DNA of 64,000 nt, from assembly GCA_026770025.1 (NCBI GenBank), contig JAMXDE010000007.1, forward strand, positions 2,108,001-2,172,000, written 5' to 3'. The notes under the pieces are model-generated. The model was not told the origin of the DNA and searched no databases. It saw only the letters and a program-made list of their open reading frames with translations. The translations under genes were made by a program, and so were the position numbers. Of this stretch, positions 1-11,757 are shown piece by piece. Origin of the DNA: Craspedostauros australis (taxonomy: Eukaryota; Bacillariophyta; Bacillariophyceae; Mastogloiales; Achnanthaceae). The stretch's first letter is position 1, and every line of letters begins with the position of its first letter.

Positions 1-504
1 ACAATGTGCCACAAGAGGGATATCGTGGAGCTGCTTCATCTTCACGAAGCATGGAGTCCAGCAGATGCGTTTCTCGAACGAAGATGTGCGTGGGTGTTCG
101 ACAGCCAATCGAAGTACGAAGCGAATTGCTTGCTTATCTTCTTCTCCAAATTGGCCAAGGTTGCCAAATTCCAGATTCAGGGATCGAATGCGCATCTGCC
201 CGCATCCATAGCGAAACCGATCACTCAGTAGAACATGAGGTGATAAAGCAAAGTACTTGTGCGACCGCTTCATCGATTCCAAGTCATCAAAGGTGAATCC
301 CGCTTCGATGGCCATGTCCCAGTATTCCATCCGCTTGGGTGTGACACTGTAACAGTCAATCCGCTTCGCTAGTAGGCGCTGCACATTGAACACGATCTTC
401 GGCGACAGCTCTTTTCCATGGAGCTGTTTCCAGAAAGTCTTGAAGTCTGAACCATGATCGCTGTTGGTATTGGTGTTCGCGACATCATCCATGTTGCGGT
501 TCAT
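1..504 (-). CDS. LRR protein of the tandem array, copy 0 (3' part beyond left edge)
   Basis: This is the N-terminal 168 codons of the array's LRR gene, read right to left and still open at base 1. The start is the ATG at 504-502 (MNRNMDDVAN...), which matches the first ATG of all four complete copies. An in-frame TAA lies just upstream with no ATG between, so the start is well fixed. It carries the 'CYSVTPKRM' type of N-terminal segment, shared with copies A and C but not B and D. It is a diverged copy, with many substitutions relative to A-D but no break in the visible part. Function is unknown; by analogy with the complete copies it should be an intracellular LRR protein used for protein binding. 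Confidence 0.7.
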   Translation of the reverse strand, partial: MNRNMDDVANTNTNSDHGSDFKTFWKQLHGKELSPKIVFNVQRLLAKRIDCYSVTPKRMEYWDMAIEAGFTFDDLESMKRSHKYFALSPHVLLSDRFRYGCGQMRIRSLNLEFGNLGQFGEEDKQAIRFVLRLAVEHPRTSSFEKRICWTPCFVKMKQLHDIPLVAHC

Positions 505-2045
505 CCTTTTCTTGTTGTCGCTGTTGTTGCTGTTGGTGGTCGTCCCTGTTGGTGGTGCACTTTATGAGTAGAGTAGGTAGAGCAGGCAGAGTATGTTGTC
601 CCAAATCAGTTGCGCTTGGATGGCGATTATGAGCTCATCTGCTCAAGGTTGCTGTCCTCCATTTCATGATCCTGTGCATTGATCACGAAGCAACATGTCG
701 TCAACCAACACGCCTACATGGACTTGCGTAGTTCCACCACGGTGTATCATATGGTATGGTATGGTATGGTATGGTATGGCTGGTGTGGTGCGACCGTGGA
801 CAGCCACATCACGATCCGAGGCTGGCTAGCTCGCTCGCTCACACGATACGACCTTCGATCGTGCCCAACTTGGCCACACTGTGCAGTTGTGCTTCTTCAT
901 GTGACACCATTGATCGTGTAATATGAGTATAGTACATCCCTCTGTGATGGTCTTGGGGGAGTCAAACACGATACTATTCTATTATTATACTCCGATCGAT
1001 ACAGTTCTTCGGCAGTTGGATGTCATCGAACGACTCCAATGGGCGGATCTACGATGTGACGAATCCTCTGCGGCGCGAGGAGCCCACCCACGACGACTTC
1101 TTCGGTGGACATCAGAGGCGTTTCTCGTGTTTTGTCGAGAGGATGATGGTGACGATGACGACGATGATGACACCACTCGTGTTTCAATCGACAACAAACG
1201 TATCCAGGACTCATCTCGCTCCACCCAATCATTGCGAATTCTGTGGCGAATGAATCAACCATCAGTCTTTTGATCAACACGGAGCATGTGTGAGAGGATT
1301 CGTTCTGTGGCGATGACGATGGCCATGGTGACGGTGGTGGCGTTGCAGACATCGCTGCAGAATACTGATACGGGTCGTCACAACCGCAACGCTCACATGA
1401 TGATCACTGTCACCATCAAGTGTCTATCCACAGAGTACGTATGCCAACACTCTCTCTCTCTCGTTGCTCTCTCTGCTTCGAGAGAGAGACTTCGAACACT
1501 TTCGGCTGGTTGATTTGGTTCCTCACTCATTGATCGCCCAACCACAGAGACAGCCGCAACCAGAAGAATCACAGCAATGGCAGCAATGGCATCATTGATG
1601 CATCAAAAGAGGATGATTGGTGCCATCTGCATCGCGTGCATGGTGGTGGCAACGAACTCACTGTCATCACCATCCCCGGCACTTTTTTCCGTCGTGGATT
1701 GAGAACCACCGACGGCCATTTCCTCTGGCAGGCGCAACAATCGCAACGGCAACACCATCATCAACATCAACCTCAGTGTTGTATCGCATTGCATCAGCCC
1801 GTTGCCTCAAGAATTGCTGGAGAGAGAGAGAGAGTAGATCCACCATTGGATATTGGACATTGGACATTGGATACTGTGCCATCGGCAATCACGTTCGTCG
1901 CAACAGGCCGTCCATTCAACATTCAACATTGAGCATCGATCATTGTGCGATTGAACGATTGAACGATTGAACGATTGAACGAAGCAACAGAGCAGATCAT
2001 TCCCAAAACAACACAATACAAGGCAACAGAAGACAACACAAATCG
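505..2045. other. Array spacer, unit 1 (non-coding as far as can be seen)
   Basis: This spacer lies between divergent genes, the LRR copy 0 (leftward) and the plus-strand gene A (rightward), so it should hold both promoters. It recurs at 5434-6976, at 23640-24802 and in truncated form at 10387-10880, 16039-16359 and 28162-29160. It contains a TATGG pentamer tract, GA-rich tracts coding Asp or Ser runs in several frames, CT microsatellites near 1447-1495, TTGGACA repeats near 1845-1880 and GAACGATT repeats near 1950-1980. No open frame here with an ATG is convincingly conserved as protein. Confidence 0.6.
750..779 (+). repeat. (TATGG)n pentanucleotide microsatellite
   Basis: About six perfect TATGG units. 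The equivalent position in unit 2 (about 5700-5735) has an interrupted version mixing TGTGG and TATGG, and unit 3 (about 10655) has almost none, so this tract expands and contracts between array units. Confidence 0.9.
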
Positions 2046-3789
2046 ATGGAAAACAACAGATTCCCATTCACCAGCAAGGCTTCACGGTCCTCCTCCTCCA
2101 CGTCCGGCATTGAACGCAAGACCGGTCACCAGTATGGCCGCAACTCTGCGCCATCACCAAGCTCCATGTCGTCATCGGCAGCATCATCGGCAGCATCATC
2201 GCCCACCGGCTACGCCTCCGCCTACACCTCCAAGTACATGGACACACTGGGCGGCAAGCAGCAGGCTGTGTCAGCGATGACAATGAGGCAGAGTTCTTCA
2301 TGCACTCGCAGCAGAACTTCGACGCCGACATGATGGACTCTACCAGTGCGAGGAGGGTGGTGGACAGCGATGAGGAGCCCTTCGACGAAGGCCTGGATGA
2401 CCACATTGACAGCGACGACGATGAAGGTGTCAACGCGGCCGACGCCAACAGCCACAGTCGTAGCCACAGCCAGAGTCACAACGTCAGCGCGGGTGCCGGC
2501 GCCAAGACGCAGCAGATAGACGACGACATCGATAGCCAGTGTTCCGATGAGGAAGTGGGCGACAAGACGACCGACGGAGGCTTCGACGAGTTCACAGACG
2601 AGGACGGCTCCATTCGAGACGACTCCTTTCGTGACGAATTCCGTTCCACATCCGACCAGCGCCCACGCCCGATCGGAATATCTCCCAACACCAACAGCAC
2701 CACCACCGCGACATCCAGGACGCCCCCGCCGGCCAGAGGCAGCCCCAACGCCTCCTCCGACGGGGGCTCGTCCTTCGGCTTCTCCGCCGCCAAGAGGATG
2801 TCCTCCATCCGCCAGAAATGTGGACTGGAGTCTGTCGTCGAAGGTGAGGAGAGCGACGAGACGGAGCGACCATCCACCAGAACTGTCAACAAACGCAAGC
2901 CAGGCGAATTCGGTGCCCATTCCAATGGGGATTCCGGCCTCTTCTCCTCCATAGTCTCCGCCAAAAAACGACGGCTCCCAGCGCACGGCCGCCACCTCCA
3001 ATTCATCCCACAGCAACCATGGCAACCAGGACTCCATCAACTCCCTTTCCAAGGAATCCAACCACAGCAATGTGGACATGGACATGGACGGTGAGGATCC
3101 AGCTTCCACCAAAGACCCAATGTCAATGCACATCTCCACATCCACCAACCGCCTCATGAGCAGCAGTTCCGCTTCAGCCGGAGTGGTCTTGGACAAAAGT
3201 CAATCCACTCATTCCGCCATCCTCCTCAACGATATCAACGATATCAACGATACCAACGAAGACATGCCAACCCAGCTCGTCTCGCGCACCAACTCCATCG
3301 AAACATCCATCACTCCCATGATGCCCACAACTGTTCCGGCGCAAACCATCAATCAAGATCCACCAGTCAAACAGCTCACGCGAAAAGAATCCATCGGACC
3401 CCTCCAAGGGATCCAGCAAGCATCTCGATCCGAAGAACGTGGTCGAGCAGGACACCGGCAACACCACAAGCATGCATTCCGTTGACATTGAGGCGCAGAC
3501 GGCCACCACCACAACGCCGACGCTGCAGGAACCATCATCGAACAAGAGCAACATCATGGTCCCCGTCATCATCGTGGCTGTCCTCATCGTGGGTGGTGGC
3601 ATCGCAGCAGGCGTTGTGCTGGCGGGCTGGATCATCAGTTTTGTTTTGCAACTCTCGCTGCCGACGCCTCTGACTTTCGTTGACCGCAAATCAAGCATGC
3701 TGATCGCCGGAGATAGAGTATCCCAAATAGTAGTATCATATTATAGTATCATCGTGACTCTCTTTGCTTTGTTTGGTGTTGTTGGTTGA
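2046..3789 (+). pseudogene. Acidic Ser/Asn-rich single-pass membrane protein gene, array copy A (frameshifted)
   Basis: The gene starts at ATG 2046 (MENNRFPFTSKASRSSSSTS...). The product would have a Ser-rich N-terminus, an Asp-rich stretch (DEGLDDHIDSDDDEG), a long polar Ser/Asn/Thr-rich region with a basic NKRKPGEFG motif and a C-terminal hydrophobic helix (MVPVIIVAVLIVGGGIAAG) at about 3555-3630. No signal peptide or enzyme domain is seen. Relative to copy D the frame is broken three times: one base missing after 2271, one extra A in the A6 run at 2963-2968, and one extra C in the C4 run at 3399-3402. The reading continues in the next frame after each break. Past the helix the frame runs on to TGA at 3789, whereas copy D stops directly after the helix. 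It converges on LRR copy A, 276 bp away. Either a decaying pseudogene or a gene with uncorrected indels. Confidence 0.6.
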
Positions 3790-4065
3790 CGCTGCGCGAG
3801 GCGGTTTCTCGTCGTTGCAGATGCATCAGTTTTGTGGTCTTTCAGGAACGCGCACGGGCATGGACATATTCGACTCGCTTGCAGTCAGTGGAGTTGGATG
3901 AGAGAAGTTGTCCTACAGTTGTTTAAGGTGATACAGCATCGCATCAATCATCGACACACCTTTCTTTGCTTTGTGAACACCGAGCGCCAATCAGAAGCTC
4001 CATCGTTTTCACGAGTGTGGCCAGTTGGCTGCCAATTTCATTGCGCTGGCAGAAGGCCCATGATC

Positions 4066-5433
4066 TTATCGCTGCGGCGCTATTTCTTGTCGTTTCTGAT
4101 CACGATGTTGGGCAATACGACTACGATCGTCCCATGTCTGTTTCAACATGTCACTGCACTGCAGCAGAATGTGAAAAGTCTCGTTCGTGGAACCCATTGG
4201 ACCCCAACGTTTGCTTGTTCTCATCAGCATCTCCCCGAACAGGGCCTGTGGCCGTGACCATGTCGGAAGGGAACGCAGCATTGATCTCATCTTGTTGCGA
4301 TAATTTCGCTGCAAGATACGTTCAACAAGTGCGTCGTGCCAGTGGTCATATTCATTGGGAAGGCTTGGAGAAATGTCGAGATAGGTGAGTTGGGTAGTCT
4401 CCTCCAAGGCTTGCTCAAGTGCTCCCATTTGTGCTGAGAGGATCTCAGGCGGAACCTCAAACATGCTGGGATCACCATCAACAGAGTATGCGAGAGATGA
4501 CAAGCTCTTGTTTCCCAGGAGCGATATCAATGCATCGAGCCTTGCATCGTGCTCTTGCGGCGGTCGCTCGAACCAATGATTGGAAACTTTGAGCTTCTTC
4601 AGGTGTGATGCATCTGAAAGGAGTTTGATGATCAGGTTGATGTCTTGTGACAAGGAGGTTTGTTGGGCGTCGCAGAGCCAAAGCCAATCGATGTTGAGCT
4701 TGTTGATGCGCTTGTTTGACTGGAATAGCTTTGCCAAGCTATCGCGAGTGATACGGGTGGCTGGAAAGGATACTTCGGTGACGCTGCAATTGTTTGGAGA
4801 CAGCCATCGGCACAAATCAGCGCCCCAATTGGCAAGCTTGCAGGCGCTAAACTCAATCTGTTTCGAGTTTTGGGAGATGTTGAACATGAGGTTGTCGCAA
4901 TCAACAAGATCACATGAGTACAACTTCACACGATGTGTCACAAGAGGGATATCGTGGAGCTGCTTCGTCTTCACGAAACATTGAGTCAATTGGATGCCTT
5001 CGTCGAGTGAAGATTTGGGTGGATGTTCGGTAGCCAATCGAAGTACGAATCGAATCACTTGCTGATCTTCTTCTCCGAGTTGGTCATCGCTGCCAAATTC
5101 CAGATGCAGGGATCGAATGCGCATTTGTCGACCGCCCTGGCGAAGCGAAACGCTCAGTAGAACACGAGGTGATAAAGCAACGTCCTTGTGCCGCTTCACC
5201 ATCGATTCCAAGTCATCAAAAGTGAATCCTGCTTCGATGGCCCTGTCCCAGTATTCCATTCGCTTGGGTGTCACACTGTAACAGTCGATCTGCTGTCTTG
5301 GATAACTCTGCCGAGTGAACACGGTCTTCGGTGACAGCTCTTTGCAATGGAGTTGTTTCCAGAAAGTCTTGAAGTCTGTATCATGATCACTGTTGGTATT
5401 GATGTTGGCGACACCATCCATGTTGCGGTTCAT
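4066..5433 (-). CDS. LRR protein of the tandem array, copy A
   Basis: A complete 455-aa open frame from ATG at 5433 (MNRNMDGVAN...) to TAA at 4068-4066. An open frame extends upstream only through a TTG, without another ATG. Residues 20-70 hold a conserved 'FKTFWKQLH' block and a variable segment of the CYSVTPKRM type, then the block 'GFTFDDLESMVKRHKDVALSPRVLLS'. Residues from about 150 to 380 contain irregular repeats with LRR spacing (for example IEFSACKLANWGADLCRWL, VTEVSFPATRITRDSLAKLF, INKLNIDWLW). There is no signal peptide or membrane helix, so a cytosolic or nuclear scaffold or recognition protein is inferred. From about 5258 leftwards it is nearly identical to copy B, but its N-terminal segment matches copies 0 and C, so it is a mosaic. 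Real function unknown. Confidence 0.8.
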   Translation of the reverse strand: MNRNMDGVANINTNSDHDTDFKTFWKQLHCKELSPKTVFTRQSYPRQQIDCYSVTPKRMEYWDRAIEAGFTFDDLESMVKRHKDVALSPRVLLSVSLRQGGRQMRIRSLHLEFGSDDQLGEEDQQVIRFVLRLATEHPPKSSLDEGIQLTQCFVKTKQLHDIPLVTHRVKLYSCDLVDCDNLMFNISQNSKQIEFSACKLANWGADLCRWLSPNNCSVTEVSFPATRITRDSLAKLFQSNKRINKLNIDWLWLCDAQQTSLSQDINLIIKLLSDASHLKKLKVSNHWFERPPQEHDARLDALISLLGNKSLSSLAYSVDGDPSMFEVPPEILSAQMGALEQALEETTQLTYLDISPSLPNEYDHWHDALVERILQRNYRNKMRSMLRSLPTWSRPQALFGEMLMRTSKRWGPMGSTNETFHILLQCSDMLKQTWDDRSRIAQHRDQKRQEIAPQR

Positions 5434-6976
5434 CCTTTTCTTGTTGTCGCTCTCGTTGCTGATTATTACTGATGATTGTTGCTGTTGCTGTTGGTGGTAC
5501 AATCGTACGAGTAGAGCTGATAGAGCAGGCAGAGTATGTCGTCGCTTGGATGGCGATTATGAGCTCATCTGCTCAAGTTTGTTGTCCTCCATTTCATGAT
5601 CCTGTGCATTGATCACGAAGCAACGTGTCGTCAGTCAACACGCCTGCATGGACTTGCGCAGTTCCACCACGGTATATGATGCGGCATGGTGTGGCACGGA
5701 ATAGTATGGTGTGGTATGGTATGGTGTGGTGTGGTACGACCGTGGACAGCCACATCACGATCCGAAGCTGGCTAGCTCGCTCGCTCACACGATACGACCT
5801 TCGATGGTGCCCAACTTGGCCACGTTGTGCGGTTGCGCCTCTCCATGTGATACCGTAGGTCATGTAACATGAGTACATCCCTCTGTGATGATCTTGGGGG
5901 AGTCAACTACGATACTATTCTATTATTATACTCCGATCGATACAGTTCTTCGGCAGTTGGATGTCATCGAACGACTGTAATGGGCAGATCCACGATGTGA
6001 CGAGTCCACGATGCGAGGAATCCTCCTCGACGACTTCTTCCGTGGACATCAGAGGCGTTTCTCGTGTTTTGTGGAGAGGACGATGGTGACGATGACGATG
6101 ATGATGACACCACTCGTGTTTCAATCGACAACAAACGTATCCAGGACTCGTCTCGCTTCACCCAATCATTGCGAATTCTGTGGCGAATGAATCAACCATC
6201 AGTCTTTTGATCAACACGGAGCGTGTGTGAGAGGATTCGTTCTGTGGCGATGACGATGGCCATGGTGACGGTGGTGGCGTTGCAGACATCGCTGCAGAAT
6301 ACTGATACGGGTCGTCACAACCGCAACGCTCACATGATGATCACTGTCACCATCAAGTGTCTATCCACAGAGTACGATACCAACACACTCTCTCTCTCTC
6401 TGCTTCGAGAGAGAGATTTCGAACGATGCTGGCGTTTTGACTTGATTCCTCACTCATTGATCGCCCAACCACAGACACAGCCACAACCAGAACAATCACA
6501 GCAAAGACAGCAAAGACAGCAATGGCAGCAATGGCTGCAATGGCATCGTTGATGCATCAAAAGAGGATGATTGGTGTCATCTCCATTGCGTGCATGTTGG
6601 TGGCAACGGACTCACTGTCGTCACCATCCCCGACACTTTTCTTCCGTCGTGGATTGAGAACCTTCGAGGGTCATTTCCTCTGACAGGACCAACAACCGCA
6701 ACAGCGACACCATCGTCAACATCAACCACATTGTAGCGTCGCGTTGCATCAGCCCATTGCCTCAATAATCACTGGACAGAGAGAGGGAGAGAGAGTGGAT
6801 CCGCCACTGGACATTGGACATTGGATACTGGATACTGCGCCATCGGCAATCACGTTCGTTGCGACAGGCCGTCCATTCAACATTGACCATCGATCAATGA
6901 ACGATTGTGCGATTGAACGATTGAACGAAGCAACAGAGCAGATCATTCCCAAAACAACACAATACAACACAAATCG
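5434..6976. other. Array spacer, unit 2
   Basis: Second full copy of the intergenic spacer between divergent LRR-A and plus-strand gene B. It keeps the same order of landmarks as unit 1: TGTGG/TATGG tract near 5690-5740, the ACGATACGACCTTCGATGG block near 5788 (the site where the retrotransposon inserted in unit 4), a GA-rich tract, a CT microsatellite near 6390-6410 and TTGGACA repeats near 6805-6830. No independent gene is supported. Confidence 0.6.
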
Positions 6977-8722
6977 ATGGAAGACAACAGATTCTCATTC
7001 ACCAGCAAGACTTCACGGTCCTCCTCCTCCACGTCCGGCATTGAACGCAAGACCGGTCACCAGTATGGCCGCAACTCTGCGCCATCACCAAGCTCCATGT
7101 CGTCATCGGCAGCATCATCACCGACCAGCAACAGCTACGCCTACACCTCCAAGTACATGGACACACTGGGCGGCAAGCAGCAGGCTGTGTCAGCGATGAC
7201 AATGAGGCAGAGTTCTCCATGCACTTGCAGCAGGACTTCGACGCCCACATGATTGACTCCACCAACGCGAGGAGGGTGGTGGAAAGTGACGACGAGCCCT
7301 TCGACGAAGGCCTGGACGATGACATTGACAGCGACAACAGCGACGACGATGAAGGTGCCGACGCCAGCAGCCGCAGCCACAGTCACAGCCAGAGTCACAA
7401 CGTCAGCGCGGGTGCCGGCGCCAACACGCAGCAGATAGACAACGACATCCACATCATCGACGATGACGATGACGACATCGATAGCCCGTGTTCCGATGAG
7501 GAGGTGGGCGACAAGACGACCGACGGAGGCTTCGACGAGTTCACAGACGAGGACGACTCCATTCGAGACGACTCATTTCGTGACGAATTCCGTTCCACAT
7601 CCTACCAGCGCCCACGCCCGATCGGAATATCTCCAAACACCACCAACACTGCGCCGTCCAGGATGCCCCCACCAACCAGAGGCAGCCCCAACGCCTCCTC
7701 CAACGGGGGCTCGTCCTTCGGCTTCTCCGCCGCCAAGAGGATGTCCTCCATCCGCCAGGAAGGTGGACTGGAGTCTGTCGTCGAAGGTGAGGAGGGCGAC
7801 GAGATGGAGCGACCATCCACCAGAAATGTCAACAAACGCAAGCCAGGCGAATTCGGTGCCCATTCCAATGGGGATTCTGGGATCTTCTCCTCCATGGTCT
7901 CCACCAAAAACGACGGCTCCCAGCGCACGGCCGCCACCTCCAATTCATCCCACAGCAACCAGGACTCCATCAACTCCCTTTCCAAGGAATCCAACCACAG
8001 CAATGTGGACATGGACATGGACGGTGAGGATCCAGCTTCCACCAAAGACCCAATGTCAATGCACATCTCCACATCCACCAACCGCCTCATGAGCAGCAGT
8101 TCCGCTTCAGCCGGAGTGGTCTTGGACAAAAGTCAATCCACTCATTCCGCCATCCTCCTCAACGATATCAACGATATCAACGATACCAACGAAGACATGC
8201 CAACCCAGCTCGTCTCGCGCACCAACTCCATCGAAACATCCATCACTCCCATGATGCCCACAACTGTTCCGGCGCAAACCATCAATCAAGATCCACCAGT
8301 CAAACAGCTCACGCGAAAAGAATCCATCGGACCCCTCCAAGGGATCCAGCAAGCATCTCGATCCGAAGAACGTGATCGAACAGGACACCGGCAACACCAC
8401 AAGCATGCATTCCGTTGACATTGAGGCGCAGACGGCCACCACCACAACGCCGACGCTGCAGGAACCATCATCGAACAAGAGCAACATCATGGTCCCCGTC
8501 ATCATCGTGGCTGTCCTCATCGTGGGTGGTGGCATCGCAGCAGGCGTTGTGCTGGCGGGCTGGATCATCAGTTTTGTTTTGCAACTCTCGCTGCCGACGC
8601 CTCTGACTTTCGTTGACCGCAAATCAAGCATGCTGATCGCCGGAGATAGAGTATCCCAAATAGTAGTATCATATTATAGTATCATCGTGACTCTCTTTGC
8701 TTTGTTTGGTGTTGTTGGTTGA
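6977..8722 (+). pseudogene. Acidic Ser/Asn-rich single-pass membrane protein gene, array copy B (frameshifted)
   Basis: Same gene as copy A, from ATG 6977 (MEDNRFSFTSKTSRSSSSTS...). Two frame breaks are visible relative to copy D: one base missing near 7190 (GTGTCAG against GTGTACAG) and an extra C in the C4 run near 8332-8335. Both are shared with copy A, so they predate the A/B duplication and are unlikely to be random sequencing errors. Between the breaks an open frame of about 380 codons holds the Asp-rich region (DEGLDDDIDSDNSDDDEG), an extra acidic insertion (IIDDDDDDIDS) and the NKRKPGEFG motif. The helix MVPVIIVAVLIVGGGIAAG follows in the last frame. The 3' part from about 7960 is almost identical to copy A. 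It converges on LRR-B, 308 bp away. Confidence 0.6.
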
Positions 8723-9030
8723 CGCTGCCCAAGGCGGTTTCTCGTCATTGCAGATGCATCAGTTTTGTGGTCTTTGCAGCAACTCGCACGGGCATACACA
8801 TGGGTGCTACATGCACAAACTCGATTCGCTTGCAGTCAGTGGAGTTGGATGAGAGAAGTTGTCCTACAGTTGTTTAAGGTGATACAGCATCGCATCAATC
8901 ATCGACACACCTTTCTTTGCTTTGTGAACACCGAGCGCCAATCACAAGTTCCGTCGCTTTCATTAGTGTGGCCAGTTGGCTGCCAATTTCATTGCGCTGG
9001 CAGAAGGCCCATGATCTTATCGCTGCGGCG

Positions 9031-10386
9031 CTATTTCTCCTGTCGTGTCTGATCATGATGTTGGGCAATACGACTACGATCGTCCCATGTCTGTTTCAAC
9101 ATGTCACTGCACTGCAGCAGAAGATGGAATATCTCGTTCGTGGAACCTATTGGACCCCAACGTTTGTTTGTTCTCATCAGCACCTTCCCAAACAGGGCCT
9201 GTGGCCGTGACCATGTCGGAAAGGAACGCAGCACTGCTCTCACCTTGTTGCGATAATTTCGCTGCAAGATACGTTCAACAAGTACATCGTACCAGTGGTC
9301 ATGTTCGTTGGGAAGGCTTGGAGAAATGCGGAGATAGGTGAGTTGGGTAGTCTCCTCCAAGGCTTGCTCAAGTGCTTCCATTTGTGCTGAGAGGATCTCA
9401 GGCGAAACCTGAAACATTTTGGGATCACCATCAACAGAGTATGTGAGAGATGACAAGCTCTTGTTTCCCAGGAGCGATATCAATGCATCGAGCCTTGCAT
9501 CGTGCTCTTGCGGCGGTCGCTCGAACCAATGATTGGAAACTTTGAGCTTCTTCAGGTGTGATGCATCTGAAAGGAGTTTGATGATCAGGTTGATGTCTTG
9601 TGACAAGGAGGTTTGTTGGGCGTCGCAGAGCCAAAGCCAATCGATGTTGAGCTTGTTGATGCGCTTGTTTGACTGGAATAGCTTTGCCAAGCTATCGCGA
9701 GTGATACGGGTGGCTGGAAAGGATACTTCGGTGACGCTGCAATTGTTTGGAGACAGCCATCGGCACAAATCAGCGCCCCAATTGGCAAGCTTGCAGGCGC
9801 TAAACTCAATCTGTTTCGAGTTTTGGGAGATGTTGAACATGAGGTTGTCGCAATCAACAAGATCACATGAGTACAACTTCACACGATGTGTCACAAGAGG
9901 GATATCGTGGAGCTGCTTCGTCTTCACGAAACATTGAGTCAATTGGATGCCTTCGTCGAGTGAAGATTTGGGTGGATGTTCGGTAGCCAATCGAAGTACG
10001 AATCGAATCACTTGCTGATCTTCTTCTCCGAGTTGGTCATCGCTGCCAAATTCCAGATGCAGGGATCGAATGCGCATTTGTCGACCGCCCTGGCGAAGCG
10101 AAACGCTCAGTAGAACACGAGGTGATACAGCAACGTCCTTGTGCCGCTTCACCATCGATTCCAAGTCATCAAAAGTGAATCCTGCTTCGATGGCCCTGTC
10201 CCAGTATTCCATCCGCTTAGATGTGATGTCGCAGCATTTGACTCTCATGGGGTAGGTGTCATCCATAACGGCGATGGTCGTCTGTGACAGCTCTTTTCCA
10301 TGGAGTTGTTTCCAGAAAGTCTTGAAGTCTGTATCATGGTTGGTGTTGGTATTGGTGTTGGCGACAGCATCCATGTTGCAGTTCAT
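9031..10386 (-). CDS. LRR protein of the tandem array, copy B
   Basis: A complete 451-aa frame from ATG at 10386 (MNCNMDAVANTNTN...) to a stop at 9033-9031. The open frame reaches further upstream only through TTG and Asn/Asp-Ser repeat codons, so the conserved MN[RC]NMD start is preferred. It has the LRR-like repeats of copy A, with a body that is nearly the same sequence. The N-terminal variable segment is instead the 'CCDITSKRM' type shared with copy D. The C-terminal part (about residue 350 on) differs from A at scattered positions (KVLMRTNKRWG against EMLMRTSKRWG). Predicted soluble, unknown role. The leftward neighbour is the frameshifted membrane-protein gene B; the rightward upstream neighbour is the unit-3 spacer. 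Confidence 0.8.
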   Translation of the reverse strand: MNCNMDAVANTNTNTNHDTDFKTFWKQLHGKELSQTTIAVMDDTYPMRVKCCDITSKRMEYWDRAIEAGFTFDDLESMVKRHKDVAVSPRVLLSVSLRQGGRQMRIRSLHLEFGSDDQLGEEDQQVIRFVLRLATEHPPKSSLDEGIQLTQCFVKTKQLHDIPLVTHRVKLYSCDLVDCDNLMFNISQNSKQIEFSACKLANWGADLCRWLSPNNCSVTEVSFPATRITRDSLAKLFQSNKRINKLNIDWLWLCDAQQTSLSQDINLIIKLLSDASHLKKLKVSNHWFERPPQEHDARLDALISLLGNKSLSSLTYSVDGDPKMFQVSPEILSAQMEALEQALEETTQLTYLRISPSLPNEHDHWYDVLVERILQRNYRNKVRAVLRSFPTWSRPQALFGKVLMRTNKRWGPIGSTNEIFHLLLQCSDMLKQTWDDRSRIAQHHDQTRQEK

Positions 10387-11757
10387 CCTTTTCTTGTTGT
10401 CGCTGTCGATACTGTCGTCGTTATTGTTGCTGATTGTTGTTGCTTGTTGCCGTTGGTGGCACGATCGTACGAGTAGAGTAGGTAGAGCTGGGAGAGCAGG
10501 CAGAGTATGTCGTCCCAAATCAGCTGCGCTTGGATGGCGATTGTGAGCTCATCTGCTCAAGTTTGCCGTCCTCCATTCCATGATCCTGTGCATTGATCAT
10601 GAAGCAACATGTCGTCAGTCAACACGCCTGCATGGACTTGCGCAGTTCCACCATGGCATGGTACGACCGTGGACAGCCACATCACGATCCGAAGCTGGCT
10701 AGCTCGCTCGCTCACACGATACGACCTTCGATGGTGCCCAACTTGGCCACGCTGTGCAGTTGCGCCTCTTCATGTGATACCATTGTTTGTGTAACATGAG
10801 TATAGTACATCCCTCTGTGATGGTCTTGGGGGAGTCGACCACGATACCGCTCCGATCGATACAGTTCTTCAGCAGTTGGATGTGTTGGGACTCCCACTCC
10901 ACTGATCCATCACGGTGTCTCTTTTCGTGGTTGTCGGAGACAGTCAACGCGTTTCGCGTTTTGCCTTTTCGGTATCTTTCGTTTCTTGGACAATCGTCAT
11001 TTTTCATTCCAGTTATTCGACGAATACAGTCAATCGACTCGACTTGTCCACTCACGAATCACACCGCAACTACGACTAAAAAGAGAACACTTCGAGACCA
11101 AAACGAGACCAAATCGAGATCACAAAAGCAACACACAACTCCTTCTCTGAACATATGTGATGTGACGATGCACAGACATCAACGGTGCTTGTGTTGACAG
11201 CATCGGAAAGGAGATCTGCCATAGTAGTTCACCCTTACACGTACGGTACAAGTGCATGGAGTAGCAGGAGTGATCCTGCACTCATCACTATCGATCGCTA
11301 TCACCATCGTCATCGTCGCTCGAGTTGGTGTCGTTGCTCCCTGGTTTCCAATCCTGCCTCCTCCGTTTTGAGAAGACAGACAGACAGAGAGAGAGAGAGA
11401 CAGGTAGTCGTATCACTCATAAAAGCAGAGAACAAGAACAACACAATTCCCAAGGACGTCGATCGAAACTATTCTACAGGTGTGTATGGTGTCGATTGCG
11501 GAAGATAAGATACGGATACGATACACATGGCGCGTCTGTGATCACCACGTTGTGGGTGAATGCACTGTTGTGTTGAAAGCACCGTTGATCGATCGACTGG
11601 ATCAGTGAAATCCGTTTTCCATCATTGCAATCGACGATCACCACTCACTCATCCTCATCTCGTCATTATCACTCACTTGCTGGAAGCAAACCAGCATTCG
11701 ATCAACCAATCAATCGAACAACCAATCAATCGAATAAACAAAAACCACACGCACACC
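10387..11757. other. Truncated array spacer (unit 3) running into unique sequence
   Basis: From 10387 to about 10880 this is the array spacer, including the TTCGATGG block near 10725 and the CTCCGATCGATACAG block near 10850. After that the similarity stops and unique sequence leads to the dehydrogenase gene. It contains a GA microsatellite (about 11385-11400) and CAATCAATCGAA repeats (about 11705-11740) just upstream of the gene start. No other gene is supported. Confidence 0.55.

Noticed and set aside
923-1352. Several overlapping open frames rich in Asp, Ser or Met
   Set aside because: All come from one GACGAT repeat tract read in different frames; no ATG-led frame is conserved between units.
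11560-11757. N-terminal extension of the dehydrogenase
   Set aside because: Open frame but not started by ATG; made of CAATCAAT repeat codons, so treated as 5' leader.
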